Positions 42,588 to 48,540 of a DNA stretch of 48,779 nucleotides are shown here, piece after piece (the first letter of the stretch is position 1; each line of letters begins with the position of its first letter). Source of the stretch: DASUPK01 sp963831605 (GTDB taxonomy: Bacteria; Actinomycetota; Thermoleophilia; Solirubrobacterales; 70-9); NCBI GenBank assembly GCA_963831605.1, contig CAWHQR010000013.1:1-48779 (forward strand), in the 5' to 3' direction. The notes under the pieces are model-generated. The model saw nothing but the letters and a program-made list of their open reading frames with translations, was not told the origin of the DNA and ran no database searches. The position numbers and the translations under genes are program-made.

Positions 42588-42998
42588 ATGTCGGAGGCGA
42601 ACGTTGAGATCGTCAAGGAGGTGATCCGTCTTCTCAATCTCGCCGCCCAAGGCAAGCCGAGTCCGAAACTATTCGAGCTGTTCGCGCCCGACGTTCTCAT
42701 CGACATGACCAGACGCGTGTTTAACCCGGACACCTATGAGGGGCACGACGGGCTGCGTCGTCTCGGCAGGGAGGTGGGTGAAGTTTGGGGAGATTTCCAC
42801 GTCGAGCCGGAGAGGTTCATAGACGCCGGCGAACAGGTGGTCGTGATCGAGACCCGCCGAGGGCAGGGCAGGGGGAGCGAAGTAGAGGTGGCGATGAGGT
42901 CGGGTGTGATCTGGACTCTCCTGGAGGGCAAGGTCGTCCGGATGGAGACAGATTTCGAGCCGGATGAGGCTCTCGAAGCCGCCGGGCTGTCGGAGTAG
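42588..42998 (+). CDS. SnoaL/NTF2-like protein 1
   Basis: A 136-aa cone-fold protein of the MSEENVE type common in Thermoleophilia. It has an N-terminal helix (NVEIVKEVIRLLNLAAQ), the loading phrase LFAPDVLIDMTRRVF, GHDGLRRLGREVGEVWGDF, beta strands EPERFIDAGEQVVVIETRR and GVIWTLLEGKVVRMETDF, and the tail DEALEAAGLSE. These folds act as polyketide cyclases, isomerases or ligand binders, but most members have no known reaction. It is strongly similar to copy 5 (44649-45059), so the two are recent duplicates in inverted orientation. No upstream Shine-Dalgarno site; the GATACT box sits 6 nt before the ATG. Confidence 0.85.
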   Translation: MSEANVEIVKEVIRLLNLAAQGKPSPKLFELFAPDVLIDMTRRVFNPDTYEGHDGLRRLGREVGEVWGDFHVEPERFIDAGEQVVVIETRRGQGRGSEVEVAMRSGVIWTLLEGKVVRMETDFEPDEALEAAGLSE

Positions 42999-43005
42999 GC
43001 GACCC

Positions 43006-43025
43006 CTGCTTTGGACGAAAAGCAG
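43006..43025 (+). repeat. GGACGA-type hairpin repeat, copy b
   Basis: CTGCTTT / AAAGCAG stem with loop GGACGA, 8 nt after the stop of SnoaL copy 1. Similar hairpins follow other array genes. No T-run, so not a classic terminator. Confidence 0.7.
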
Positions 43026-43141
43026 CAGTCGTCAGGCGGTCCTCTGTCCCTCAGCCCACTGGGTCAGCTCGGCCATTGTCAGCGGTGCCTTCCGTTCGCG
43101 TCCGCGAAGAAGCGGCGAAGGACTAGGAAAGAGGCGGTGAC

Positions 43142-43270
43142 TTATCGCTCCCGCTCCCACTGGTCGGGAATGGCGCACTCCAGACAAAGGACGTTCGAGC
43201 TTTGGAGGTCGTAACCGTCCCCCTCCTGGGTTCCGCATTTGTCGCAAGTCGGGGTGAGTCTGGTTGGCAT
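43142..43270 (-). CDS. Tiny zinc-ribbon protein, 42 aa
   Basis: From ATG at 43270 with GAGAGAG 5 nt upstream. The product has CDKCG near residue 9 and CLEC near residue 29 (CxxC...CxxC), the zinc-ribbon pattern, and a charged C-terminus (IPDQWERER). Such small ribbons often bind nucleic acid or chaperone metal. It is antisense to the leader side of SnoaL copy 2 and its start is 28 nt from that gene's GATACT box, so the promoters may interfere. Too short for family assignment. Confidence 0.5.
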   Translation of the reverse strand: MPTRLTPTCDKCGTQEGDGYDLQSSNVLCLECAIPDQWERER

Positions 43271-43298
43271 GAATCTCTCTCGACTTAGGTTGGCGCGG

Positions 43299-43313
43299 GA
43301 TACTGGAACGGTG
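43299..43313 (+). promoter_or_regulatory. GATACT -10 box of SnoaL copy 2
   Basis: GATACT at 43299-43304 lies 6 nt before GTG at 43311 and 9 nt before ATG at 43314. Both spacings occur at other copies, so either start is possible for a leaderless message. Confidence 0.6.
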
Positions 43314-43706
43314 ATGTCACAGGCTGAGAACCTCAACGTCATGCGCCAGTTCGCTGAAGCGATGGCGGAGGGACGACCGGAAGACATCACTCCGTTGCTC
43401 GGCCCAACGGTCGAAATCGACGACCAGGACATACCCGACGCTGATGGGCACGACTCTTTTCTCGAATGGCAGGCGCGCTGGAACGAGAGCTGGGATAGCT
43501 GGCACTTCGAAGCCCTCGAGCTGCTGCCCGCCGGCGAGGACAAGGTGCTTGGCCTGTTTCGGATGATCGTCAGGGGCAAGGGCAGTGGCATCGAGCTTGC
43601 CCGCGATGACGCCATCCTGGCCGAGTTCGCCGAGGGCAAGATCGTGGGGATTGGCTACTACAACGACCAGGCCCAGGGACGGGAAGCCGCCGGGCTGTCG
43701 GAGTAG
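43314..43706 (+). CDS. SnoaL/NTF2-like protein 2
   Basis: A 130-aa member. NLNVMRQFAEAMAEGRPEDI, then EIDDQDIPDADGHDSFLEWQ, WHFEALELLPAGEDKVLGLF, IELARDDAILAEFAEGKIVG and the tail GREAAGLSE. The body is diverged from copy 1, but the tail is the same. The family gives no reaction. The start is ATG at 43314 with a possible GTG one codon earlier. The stop overlaps the next cassette: GGACGA and CATAG hairpins run from 43706 to 43746. Confidence 0.8.
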   Translation: MSQAENLNVMRQFAEAMAEGRPEDITPLLGPTVEIDDQDIPDADGHDSFLEWQARWNESWDSWHFEALELLPAGEDKVLGLFRMIVRGKGSGIELARDDAILAEFAEGKIVGIGYYNDQAQGREAAGLSE

Positions 43707-43779
43707 CTGCTTTGGACGAGAAGCGGCGCTTTACATAGAAAGCAGCACGTTCGGTCAGTCGCGAGATACTGGACGGGCG
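43706..43779 (+). promoter_or_regulatory. Complete SnoaL cassette: two hairpins plus GATACT box
   Basis: Immediately after the stop of copy 2 come GCTGCTT / AAGCGGC with a GGACGA-type loop (43706-43727), then a CATAG-loop hairpin (43728-43746). GCTGCTTT of the first can also pair perfectly with AAAGCAGC at 43739-43746. GATACT lies at 43765-43770, 9 nt before the ATG at 43780. It is one of the most complete copies of the module. Confidence 0.7.
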
Positions 43780-44175
43780 ATGTCGGAGGAGAGCGTGGAA
43801 GTGGTGCGCCGAGTCGTCCGGGCTGCCGAGCGCGGCGACTGGGAGGCGGCGTTGGCCGAATATGACGAGGCGGTGGTGCTTGACATGAGCCGAATGCCTG
43901 ATGGAAATATCTACCACGGACGTGAAGGGGTCCGGAACTTCTACGTCGGCTGGCTCGGCACCTGGAATGAATTTCGCGTCGAGCCGGAACGCTTGGTGGA
44001 TGCCGGTGATCGGATCGTCGACATCAACCAAGTGATCGCCATCGGAAAGGGCAGCGGAGCGCCCGTGCGGATGAGGACCGGCAACGTCTGGACGGTCGAG
44101 AACGGGAAGGTCGTGCGGCATGTCGGCTACCCGGACGCGTCGGAAGCCCTCAAAGCCGTCGGGCTTAGGGGGTAG
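43780..44175 (+). CDS. SnoaL/NTF2-like protein 3
   Basis: A 131-aa member starting MSEESVEVVRRVVRAAERGD, with EAALAEYDEAVVLDMSRMPD, YHGREGVRNFYVGWLGTWNE, EPERLVDAGDRIVDINQVIA and the variant tail SEALKAVGLRG. Cone fold expected. Leaderless arrangement with GATACT 9 nt upstream. Convergent with copy 4: a hairpin lies in the 29-bp gap. The tail variant (LRG instead of LSE) shows the end of the protein can drift. Confidence 0.82.
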   Translation: MSEESVEVVRRVVRAAERGDWEAALAEYDEAVVLDMSRMPDGNIYHGREGVRNFYVGWLGTWNEFRVEPERLVDAGDRIVDINQVIAIGKGSGAPVRMRTGNVWTVENGKVVRHVGYPDASEALKAVGLRG

Positions 44176-44184
44176 CTCGGACCA

Positions 44185-44204
44185 CTGCTTCTCGTCCAAA
44201 GCGG
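44185..44204 (-). repeat. GGACGA-type hairpin repeat, copy d
   Basis: Read on the minus strand it begins right after the stop of SnoaL copy 4: CCGCTT / AAGCAG stem with a GGACGA-containing loop. The orientation matches that gene. Confidence 0.6.
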
Positions 44205-44645
44205 CTACTCCGACAGGCCGGCGGCTTCGAGGGCCTGTTCGAGGGTGTCGTACTGATCAAGCCGGGTGATCAGACTGTCCTGAAGCTCGAAGGAGAGGAC
44301 GAGTTCCATCTCGACCCGCAGCCCGCTCGCGCTTCCAACGCCCGACGCCTTCATGGGGACCAGGACGCGCTCGCCGGCCTCGACGTAATCGAGCCACTTC
44401 ATGCGGTATTCGCTGAACGGCTCGAACCATTCCCTGAAGTATCGGATCAGACCGTCCCAGCCCTTGTAAAAGCTGCTTGGACCGGACCCAATACCCGACT
44501 CCAGCGTCCTCAGCTCGATGTCGGGCGAGTAGTCGCGCTCCAAGATCTCGCGGATCGCTTCGCCTTCCCAATCGATGCCGGTGATTTCCGCATCATCAAA
44601 CGGTTCGAGCAGCGCCTTGATCTTCTCGACGTTCTCCTGCGACAT
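44205..44645 (-). CDS. SnoaL/NTF2-like protein 4
   Basis: A 146-aa member, slightly longer. MSQENVEKIKALLEPFDDAE, then EGEAIREILERDYSPDIELR, GPSSFYKGWDGLIRYFREWF, VLVPMKASGVGSASGL and tail EQALEAAGLSE. It starts 3 bp after the stop of copy 5 in a TAG-GCG-ATG junction also found between copies 8/7 and 6/5, so it is read from the copy 6 promoter unit. The MKWLDYVEAGERVLV region matches the family strand order. Confidence 0.82.
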   Translation of the reverse strand: MSQENVEKIKALLEPFDDAEITGIDWEGEAIREILERDYSPDIELRTLESGIGSGPSSFYKGWDGLIRYFREWFEPFSEYRMKWLDYVEAGERVLVPMKASGVGSASGLRVEMELVLSFELQDSLITRLDQYDTLEQALEAAGLSE

Positions 44646-44648
44646 CGC

Positions 44649-45059
44649 CTACTCCGACAGCCCGGCGGCTTCGAGGGCCTCCTCGGGCGTGAGATCTGTC
44701 TCCCATCGAATCACCTTTCCCTGGCTGAGCGTCCAGATCACCCCAGACCTCATCTCCACCTCCACGCCGCTCCCGGCTCCCCGCCCATACCGAGTCTCGA
44801 TAACGATCACGCGGTCGCCGGCGTCGATCAACCGCTCCGGCTGGACTCTGAACTCCGCCCAGACCTCGTTCACCTCCTCACCCAATCGCTGGAGGCCTTG
44901 ATGACCCTCATAGGTGGCGGGATTGATCACGCGGCGCGTCATGTCGATCCGAACTTCAGGATCGAAGCGCTCGAGGAGCTCGGGGGCCTGCTCGCCGCTG
45001 GCAGCCCTTCTGAGCAGACCCATCACCTCGCGCACGACCTCCACGTTCTCCTCCGACAT
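44649..45059 (-). CDS. SnoaL/NTF2-like protein 5, near-duplicate of copy 1
   Basis: A 136-aa member aligned over its full length with copy 1: LLERFDPEVRIDMTRRVINP, EGHQGLQRLGEEVNEVWAEF, QPERLIDAGDRVIVIETRYG, GVIWTLSQGKVIRWETDLTP, EEALEAAGLSE. Copy 1 is 2 kb away on the opposite strand, so an inverted duplication is likely. Start in the TAG-GCG-ATG junction after copy 6. Function unknown. Confidence 0.85.
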   Translation of the reverse strand: MSEENVEVVREVMGLLRRAASGEQAPELLERFDPEVRIDMTRRVINPATYEGHQGLQRLGEEVNEVWAEFRVQPERLIDAGDRVIVIETRYGRGAGSGVEVEMRSGVIWTLSQGKVIRWETDLTPEEALEAAGLSE

Positions 45060-45062
45060 CGC

Positions 45063-45485
45063 CTACTCCGACAGCCCGGCGGCGGCGAGACCGTCGGCCC
45101 GCTCCTGATACTCCTCGACGCGGCGGAGCTTGCCGCCTTCGACCGTGTTGACGTGAGCCAACTCCATATCGATTGGAACCCCGCTTTCTGCTCCGTGACC
45201 CGAGAAGCGGACCCAGACGAACGCCCGATCGCCGTTTGTTTGGATCTCAAGCGGCTCCACCTGCAGGTCGGGATAGGCCTCGACCCATCTCCCTAGCTGC
45301 CTCCTCACCGCCTCGATCCCCCGGTGAATCGCGGGGTCAGGGTCGCTGGCGGAGTTCACGTACACGCCGTCGGGATGCCAGATATCCAGAGTGGCGAGCC
45401 CTTGCTCGTCGACGGGGTCTCGGTCAGCTTGGTTGAACCTGGCGTATCCACGGCGGATGAAATCTTCGAGACTCTCCTGCGACAT
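45063..45485 (-). CDS. SnoaL/NTF2-like protein 6
   Basis: A 140-aa member: MSQESLEDFIRRGYARFNQA, then LATLDIWHPDGVYVNSASDP, HRGIEAVRRQLGRWVEAYPD, VEPLEIQTNGDRAFVWVRFS, PIDMELAHVNTVEGGKLRRV, tail ADGLAAAGLSE. It looks like the common SnoaL_2-type pattern (W-HPDGVY, HRGIEAVR). It has its own GATACT box 9 nt before the ATG, preceded by a GGACGA hairpin. Together with copies 5 and 4 it forms a likely three-gene transcript. Confidence 0.84.
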   Translation of the reverse strand: MSQESLEDFIRRGYARFNQADRDPVDEQGLATLDIWHPDGVYVNSASDPDPAIHRGIEAVRRQLGRWVEAYPDLQVEPLEIQTNGDRAFVWVRFSGHGAESGVPIDMELAHVNTVEGGKLRRVEEYQERADGLAAAGLSE

Positions 45486-45532
45486 CGCCCACGCAGTATC
45501 TCGCGGACGGGTGCTGCTTTTCGTCCAAAGCG
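45486..45532 (-). promoter_or_regulatory. SnoaL cassette upstream of copy 6
   Basis: Minus strand: GCTTT / AAAGC hairpin with loop GGACGA (45515-45532) touching the stop of copy 7, then GCGAGATACTGCG with GATACT at 45500-45495, and 9 nt to ATG at 45485. The CATG-type hairpin is missing here. Confidence 0.65.
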
Positions 45533-45934
45533 CTACTCCGACAGCCCGGCGGCTTCGAGAGCATCCGGACGGTTGAAGTAGACCTCGCATCGTTGGGCCT
45601 TGCCGTCTTTGAACGTCCAGAGGTGAAACACATCGCTGCGCTCAATCTCAACGCCGCTGCCCTTGGCGATGCCCCAACGCCGGATCTCCATCAACACCTT
45701 TTCCCCGAGATCGGTCAAACCCTCGATCTCGTAGCGAAACGACTCCCACTCATCCAGCCATAGATCGATCCCGCGCTCGAATTCGGCCAGGCCGACGTAG
45801 GACTCCACGTCCGGAAGCTCAGGGGGTTGATGCAGCTCTGCGTCGGGGTGGAGATAGGTGATGGCGCGCTCACGATCGCCGTCATTGAAGGCTTCGTACA
45901 TCGACCTGACGATCTCGACCTTCTCCTCCGACAT
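45533..45934 (-). CDS. SnoaL/NTF2-like protein 7
   Basis: A 133-aa member: MSEEKVEIVRSMYEAFNDGD, RERAITYLHPDAELHQPPEL, GLAEFERGIDLWLDEWESFR, TDLGEKVLMEIRRWGIAKGS, DVFHLWTFKDGKAQRCEVYF, tail PDALEAAGLSE. It reads through the TAG-GCG-ATG junction from copy 8, so it is its second gene. A hairpin follows its stop directly. Confidence 0.84.
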   Translation of the reverse strand: MSEEKVEIVRSMYEAFNDGDRERAITYLHPDAELHQPPELPDVESYVGLAEFERGIDLWLDEWESFRYEIEGLTDLGEKVLMEIRRWGIAKGSGVEIERSDVFHLWTFKDGKAQRCEVYFNRPDALEAAGLSE

Positions 45935-45937
45935 CGC

Positions 45938-46336
45938 CTACTCCCGCAGCCCGACGGCTTCGAAGGCTTCGGCTCGCTCTTGGAACATTCGAATACGTGT
46001 GATCTGCCCTTGCTCGACGGTGAACACGAACGCGCTCCTCGCGACCACTTCGATCCCGTCGCGCCCCCGAAGGCGGGCGGTATTCGGAACCACGACGTCG
46101 GAGCTCGCCTCCGTGAAGCTGTGCGTTTCAAGCTCGACCGTTTCAAAGGTCGACCAGAACTCCTCCCAGAACTCCTCGCGCTTGCCGTGACCGCGATAGA
46201 CGCCCTTGAGCGGCCCTCGGGAATGCGACCAGTCAAGTTCACCCTCGGGATGAAACGAGGCCAACCACCCCGTTAGGTCTCGCCGGTTCCAGGCTTCGAT
46301 CGCTCGGCGGACGACTTCGACGTTCTCCTCCGACAT
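45938..46336 (-). CDS. SnoaL/NTF2-like protein 8
   Basis: A 132-aa member: MSEENVEVVRRAIEAWNRRD, LTGWLASFHPEGELDWSHSR, YRGHGKREEFWEEFWSTFET, RDGIEVVARSAFVFTVEQGQ, tail AEAFEAVGLRE. It heads a two-gene unit with copy 7. GATACT box at 46351-46346, 9 nt before the ATG, preceded by a 10-bp GGACGA hairpin. The tail is a LRE variant. Confidence 0.84.
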   Translation of the reverse strand: MSEENVEVVRRAIEAWNRRDLTGWLASFHPEGELDWSHSRGPLKGVYRGHGKREEFWEEFWSTFETVELETHSFTEASSDVVVPNTARLRGRDGIEVVARSAFVFTVEQGQITRIRMFQERAEAFEAVGLRE

Positions 46337-46387
46337 CGCCCACGCAGTATCTCTCGGACGGGTGCTGCTTTTCGTCCAAAGCGGCAC
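46337..46387 (-). promoter_or_regulatory. SnoaL cassette upstream of copy 8
   Basis: Minus strand: GTGCCGCTTT / AAAGCAGCAC, a full 10-bp stem with loop GGACGA (46387-46362), then GAGAGATACTGCG with GATACT at 46351-46346, 9 nt before ATG at 46336. Sequence matches the copy 6 cassette closely. Confidence 0.68.
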
Positions 46388-46580
46388 TCTTCGGCTGATC
46401 GCCGCGGGACCCGGCGGCTCTGCTGCTTTCACGCGAAGGGAGGCGTGCGGTTGCGATGCGATACTCGCCTTCGCTCACGATTGGGTGACCCCCTGACACG
46501 AGCCGCGTGATGAGCGTAATGCTCTCGCACCGAATCGAGGGCGGAGATAGTGAGCACATGACCCGATTGAGAGGAGTGAA

Positions 46581-46970
46581 ATGACCGTGACGCGAGAAGT
46601 GATCGTCGGCGGAGAGGTCCCGAGCGGGGTAGGTCCCTATTCGCCTGCGGTGCGCGCGGGCGAATTCTTGTTCGTCTCAGGTCAGCCGGGTGTGGATCCG
46701 GCGACGGCGCAGCCGGTCGGGCCCCTGTTTGGCGAGCAGGCAAGACAAGCATTCCGGAACCTCGATGCAGTGCTTCGGGCGGGCGGTAGCCGCCCTGATC
46801 TGGTGGTCGAAACGACCGTACTGGTTGCCGACGCGGGCGATTTCGCTGAACTCAACGAGCTGTTTGCAGAGTTCTTTCCCAAGGAGCCTCCCACGCGTAT
46901 GACGATGCCAGTGCAGCTCCCGCTCGGCCTGCTGATCTCGATTGGGTGCACCGCGCTCGTCGAGAGCTGA
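46581..46970 (+). CDS. RidA/YjgF-family deaminase
   Basis: A 129-aa protein of the Rid family: VPSGVGPYSPAVRAGEFLFV (active-site start), SGQPGVDPATAQPVGPLF, QARQAFRNLDAVLRAGGSRP, VVETTVLVADAGDFAELNEL, and PPTRMTMPVQLPLGLLISIG with the conserved Arg. It hydrolyses reactive enamine or imine intermediates released by PLP enzymes. The ATG has GAGGAG 6 nt upstream, unlike the leaderless neighbours. A 7-bp hairpin CTGATCT / AGATCAG overlaps the stop codon; it has no T-run. Set inside the SnoaL array without obvious link. Confidence 0.9.
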   Translation: MTVTREVIVGGEVPSGVGPYSPAVRAGEFLFVSGQPGVDPATAQPVGPLFGEQARQAFRNLDAVLRAGGSRPDLVVETTVLVADAGDFAELNELFAEFFPKEPPTRMTMPVQLPLGLLISIGCTALVES

Positions 46971-47069
46971 TCTCTGTCGCAGATCAGATCGACCGGCGGC
47001 AGCAGCACTCGCCCTTAGAAGAAGTAGCCGCCCTAAAGGCAGGGCAGTCGCAGTCACCTACTAGGTAGG
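46971..47069. other. Intergenic run of small hairpins
   Basis: Contains CTGATCT/AGATCAG (46967-46987), GCCCT-aaaggc-AGGGC (about 47034-47049) and CCTAC-tag-GTAGG (47057-47069). No open frame of note. The hairpins precede the larger folded element at 47070-47157. Confidence 0.35.
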
Positions 47070-47157
47070 GGTTGAGCGAGGGGAGCCAACCGCTGCCCCC
47101 GCCAGTAGCGGACAGGGGCGGTCATCCGCGACCTGTCATGGCTCCTCTCGCTGAGCC
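47070..47157. ncRNA. Candidate three-way-junction RNA or long hairpin
   Basis: A 19-nt arm at 47070-47088 pairs with 47139-47157 with one mismatch and two G-T pairs. Inside, CGCT (47091-47094) pairs with AGCG (47107-47110), and GACAGG-g-GCGG-tcat-CCGC-ga-CCTGTC (47111-47137) makes a second arm. The result is a closed three-way junction. It starts 2 nt after the stop of SnoaL copy 9 on the minus strand. Strand unknown; no T-run on either side. Confidence 0.45.
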
Positions 47158-47158
47158 T

Positions 47159-47560
47159 CTACTCCGACAGCCCGGCGGCTTCGAGCGCCTCGTCGCGGTC
47201 CATATAGGGATCAACGCGCACCACGCTCCCATCTTTGACCGTGAAGATCACCCCGGTGTCGGTCTCCACGACCGCGCCGCTCTCCCTGCCCTTCGCCACC
47301 TCGTGGAAGAAGACGAGCACCCGGTCACCTGCGTCGAAGTAGTCGGTCGTCTCGAGCGACTGTCGCTCCCAGGCCTCGAGCGCTTCCACAAACGCCGCGA
47401 TCACCTCGCGATGGCCCCTGGCGACCTTTCCGTCGTCCAGTCCACCCTTCGTTCCGTGCCACTCGACCTCCGGATGGAGCTTCGCCAGCGCGCCCTCGAT
47501 GTCGCCTTCGTCGAAGGCCGCATTCATGGCTCGGACCACCTCGACGTTCTCCTGGGACAT
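47159..47560 (-). CDS. SnoaL/NTF2-like protein 9
   Basis: A 133-aa member: MSQENVEVVRAMNAAFDEGD, IEGALAKLHPEVEWHGTKGG, ARGHREVIAAFVEALEAWER, ETTDYFDAGDRVLVFFHEVA, TDTGVIFTVKDGSVVRVDPY, tail DEALEAAGLSE. SnoaL-like cone fold. GATACT at 47575-47570, 9 nt before the ATG. The folded element at 47070-47157 begins right after its stop. Confidence 0.84.
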   Translation of the reverse strand: MSQENVEVVRAMNAAFDEGDIEGALAKLHPEVEWHGTKGGLDDGKVARGHREVIAAFVEALEAWERQSLETTDYFDAGDRVLVFFHEVAKGRESGAVVETDTGVIFTVKDGSVVRVDPYMDRDEALEAAGLSE

Positions 47561-47633
47561 CGCCCACGCAGTATCGCGTGAACAACCGCCTTCCAATGCA
47601 AAGCGGATAGCCGCTTCTCGTCCAAAGCAGCGG
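47561..47633 (-). promoter_or_regulatory. Complete SnoaL cassette upstream of copy 9
   Basis: Minus strand order: GGACGA-type hairpin (47633-47611, CCGCT/AGCGG), CATTGG-loop hairpin (47606-47586), then GCGATACTGCG with GATACT at 47575-47570, 9 nt before ATG at 47560. The same order of parts as at 43706-43779. Confidence 0.68.
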
Positions 47634-47667
47634 TCGCGGTCGGCTGGCCGCGCGAAGCCGACGAACT

Positions 47668-48540
47668 TCAGAGATTCTTCTTCAGCTTCACCTTCAGCGA
47701 CTGGGTGCGCGGGTCGCCCCCGGTGGGGGTATAGGTGACTTTGGGCGTGACCGTGACCTTGCCGGTCTCGTTGAGCGTTTTCTGCTGCTTCCCCTTGGCC
47801 TTGATCGTCAGCGTCACCTTGCCTGGCGCAGTGACGGTCTTGCTGATTACGGCTCCTGGGGCGCTGGCGACCTTGACGCCCTTGCCCGACCCGGTGAGGT
47901 CGCCAGAGTTCGGAACGTCGACCGTGATCGTCGCGGTGCCCTTCTTCTTCTTTAGCTTGGCCTTGCCGAGGCTGAATGTGTTCGAGGGCGTGAACACGGC
48001 CGAGACGTTAACGCGAGCGTCGGTGCCCTGGAGGAAGGGGACCGATTGACCGTCAGCGAGCCCCGGGGATGTATACCAGTACGTTTCCCCGAGAACGTCG
48101 AAAATACAGGCGGTCATGGTCCCGCTACCACTGTTTATCCCGATCAAGTCACCGGGCTTAACCGGGATGCTGATTCCAGCGAAGGTGTTGAGAGCGCCTC
48201 CGGTCAGACTGCGAGGCCCGTCGTGGCCTACGACCATGTACGTCGCCGGATCGGCCACCTTGCGGAAGACCTTGAAGGAGAACGTCTGCCCCGAACCGGC
48301 TCTCGCCTGGTGACTCCAAGAGGTGATCGTCCCGGTCCCCGGCACGACGTAGCTCGTCCCCCCCGTCACTGTCGGTTGAGTCGCATCGGCATCCGAGATG
48401 CACGTCACAGCAGGGGTCGGGGACGGGTCCACCTGCCCGATCGTCACCGCCGCCCCGGCCGGTGAGGCGATCGTGGCGATCAGCGCCGCCACAACCACAG
48501 GTGGAAGTACCGAAAGCCGCCTTCTTCTCCCTGGGCACAT
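47668..48540 (-). CDS. Secreted beta-rich protein with Ig/FN3-like C-terminus
   Basis: A 290-aa protein. Signal peptide at residues 1-30 (CPGRRRRLSVLPPVVVAALIATIASPAGA|A). Residues 31-170 form a beta-rich domain (TCISDADATQPTVTGGTSYV, GTITSWSHQARAGSGQTFSF, PGDLIGINSGSG), a pattern seen in secreted Thermoleophilia proteins of unknown role. Residues 180-290 are Lys-rich beta strands (LGKAKLKKKKGTATITVDVP, KVTLTIKAKGKQQKTLNETG) ending SLKVKLKKNL, like an Ig-like module. No catalytic residues are evident. ATG at 48540 begins the signal peptide; TAGGG lies about 11 nt upstream. Confidence 0.72.
   Translation of the reverse strand: MCPGRRRRLSVLPPVVVAALIATIASPAGAAVTIGQVDPSPTPAVTCISDADATQPTVTGGTSYVVPGTGTITSWSHQARAGSGQTFSFKVFRKVADPATYMVVGHDGPRSLTGGALNTFAGISIPVKPGDLIGINSGSGTMTACIFDVLGETYWYTSPGLADGQSVPFLQGTDARVNVSAVFTPSNTFSLGKAKLKKKKGTATITVDVPNSGDLTGSGKGVKVASAPGAVISKTVTAPGKVTLTIKAKGKQQKTLNETGKVTVTPKVTYTPTGGDPRTQSLKVKLKKNL

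Noticed and set aside
43032..43247. A 71-residue minus-strand frame overlapping the zinc-ribbon gene
   Set aside because: It conflicts with the better-supported 42-residue zinc-ribbon frame and its composition is unlike protein, apart from a short MAELTQWAEGQRTA end.
46460..46465. An extra GATACT box on the plus strand
   Set aside because: No ATG or GTG follows at 6-9 nt with a coding frame; it may be the relic of a lost SnoaL gene, but nothing else supports it.
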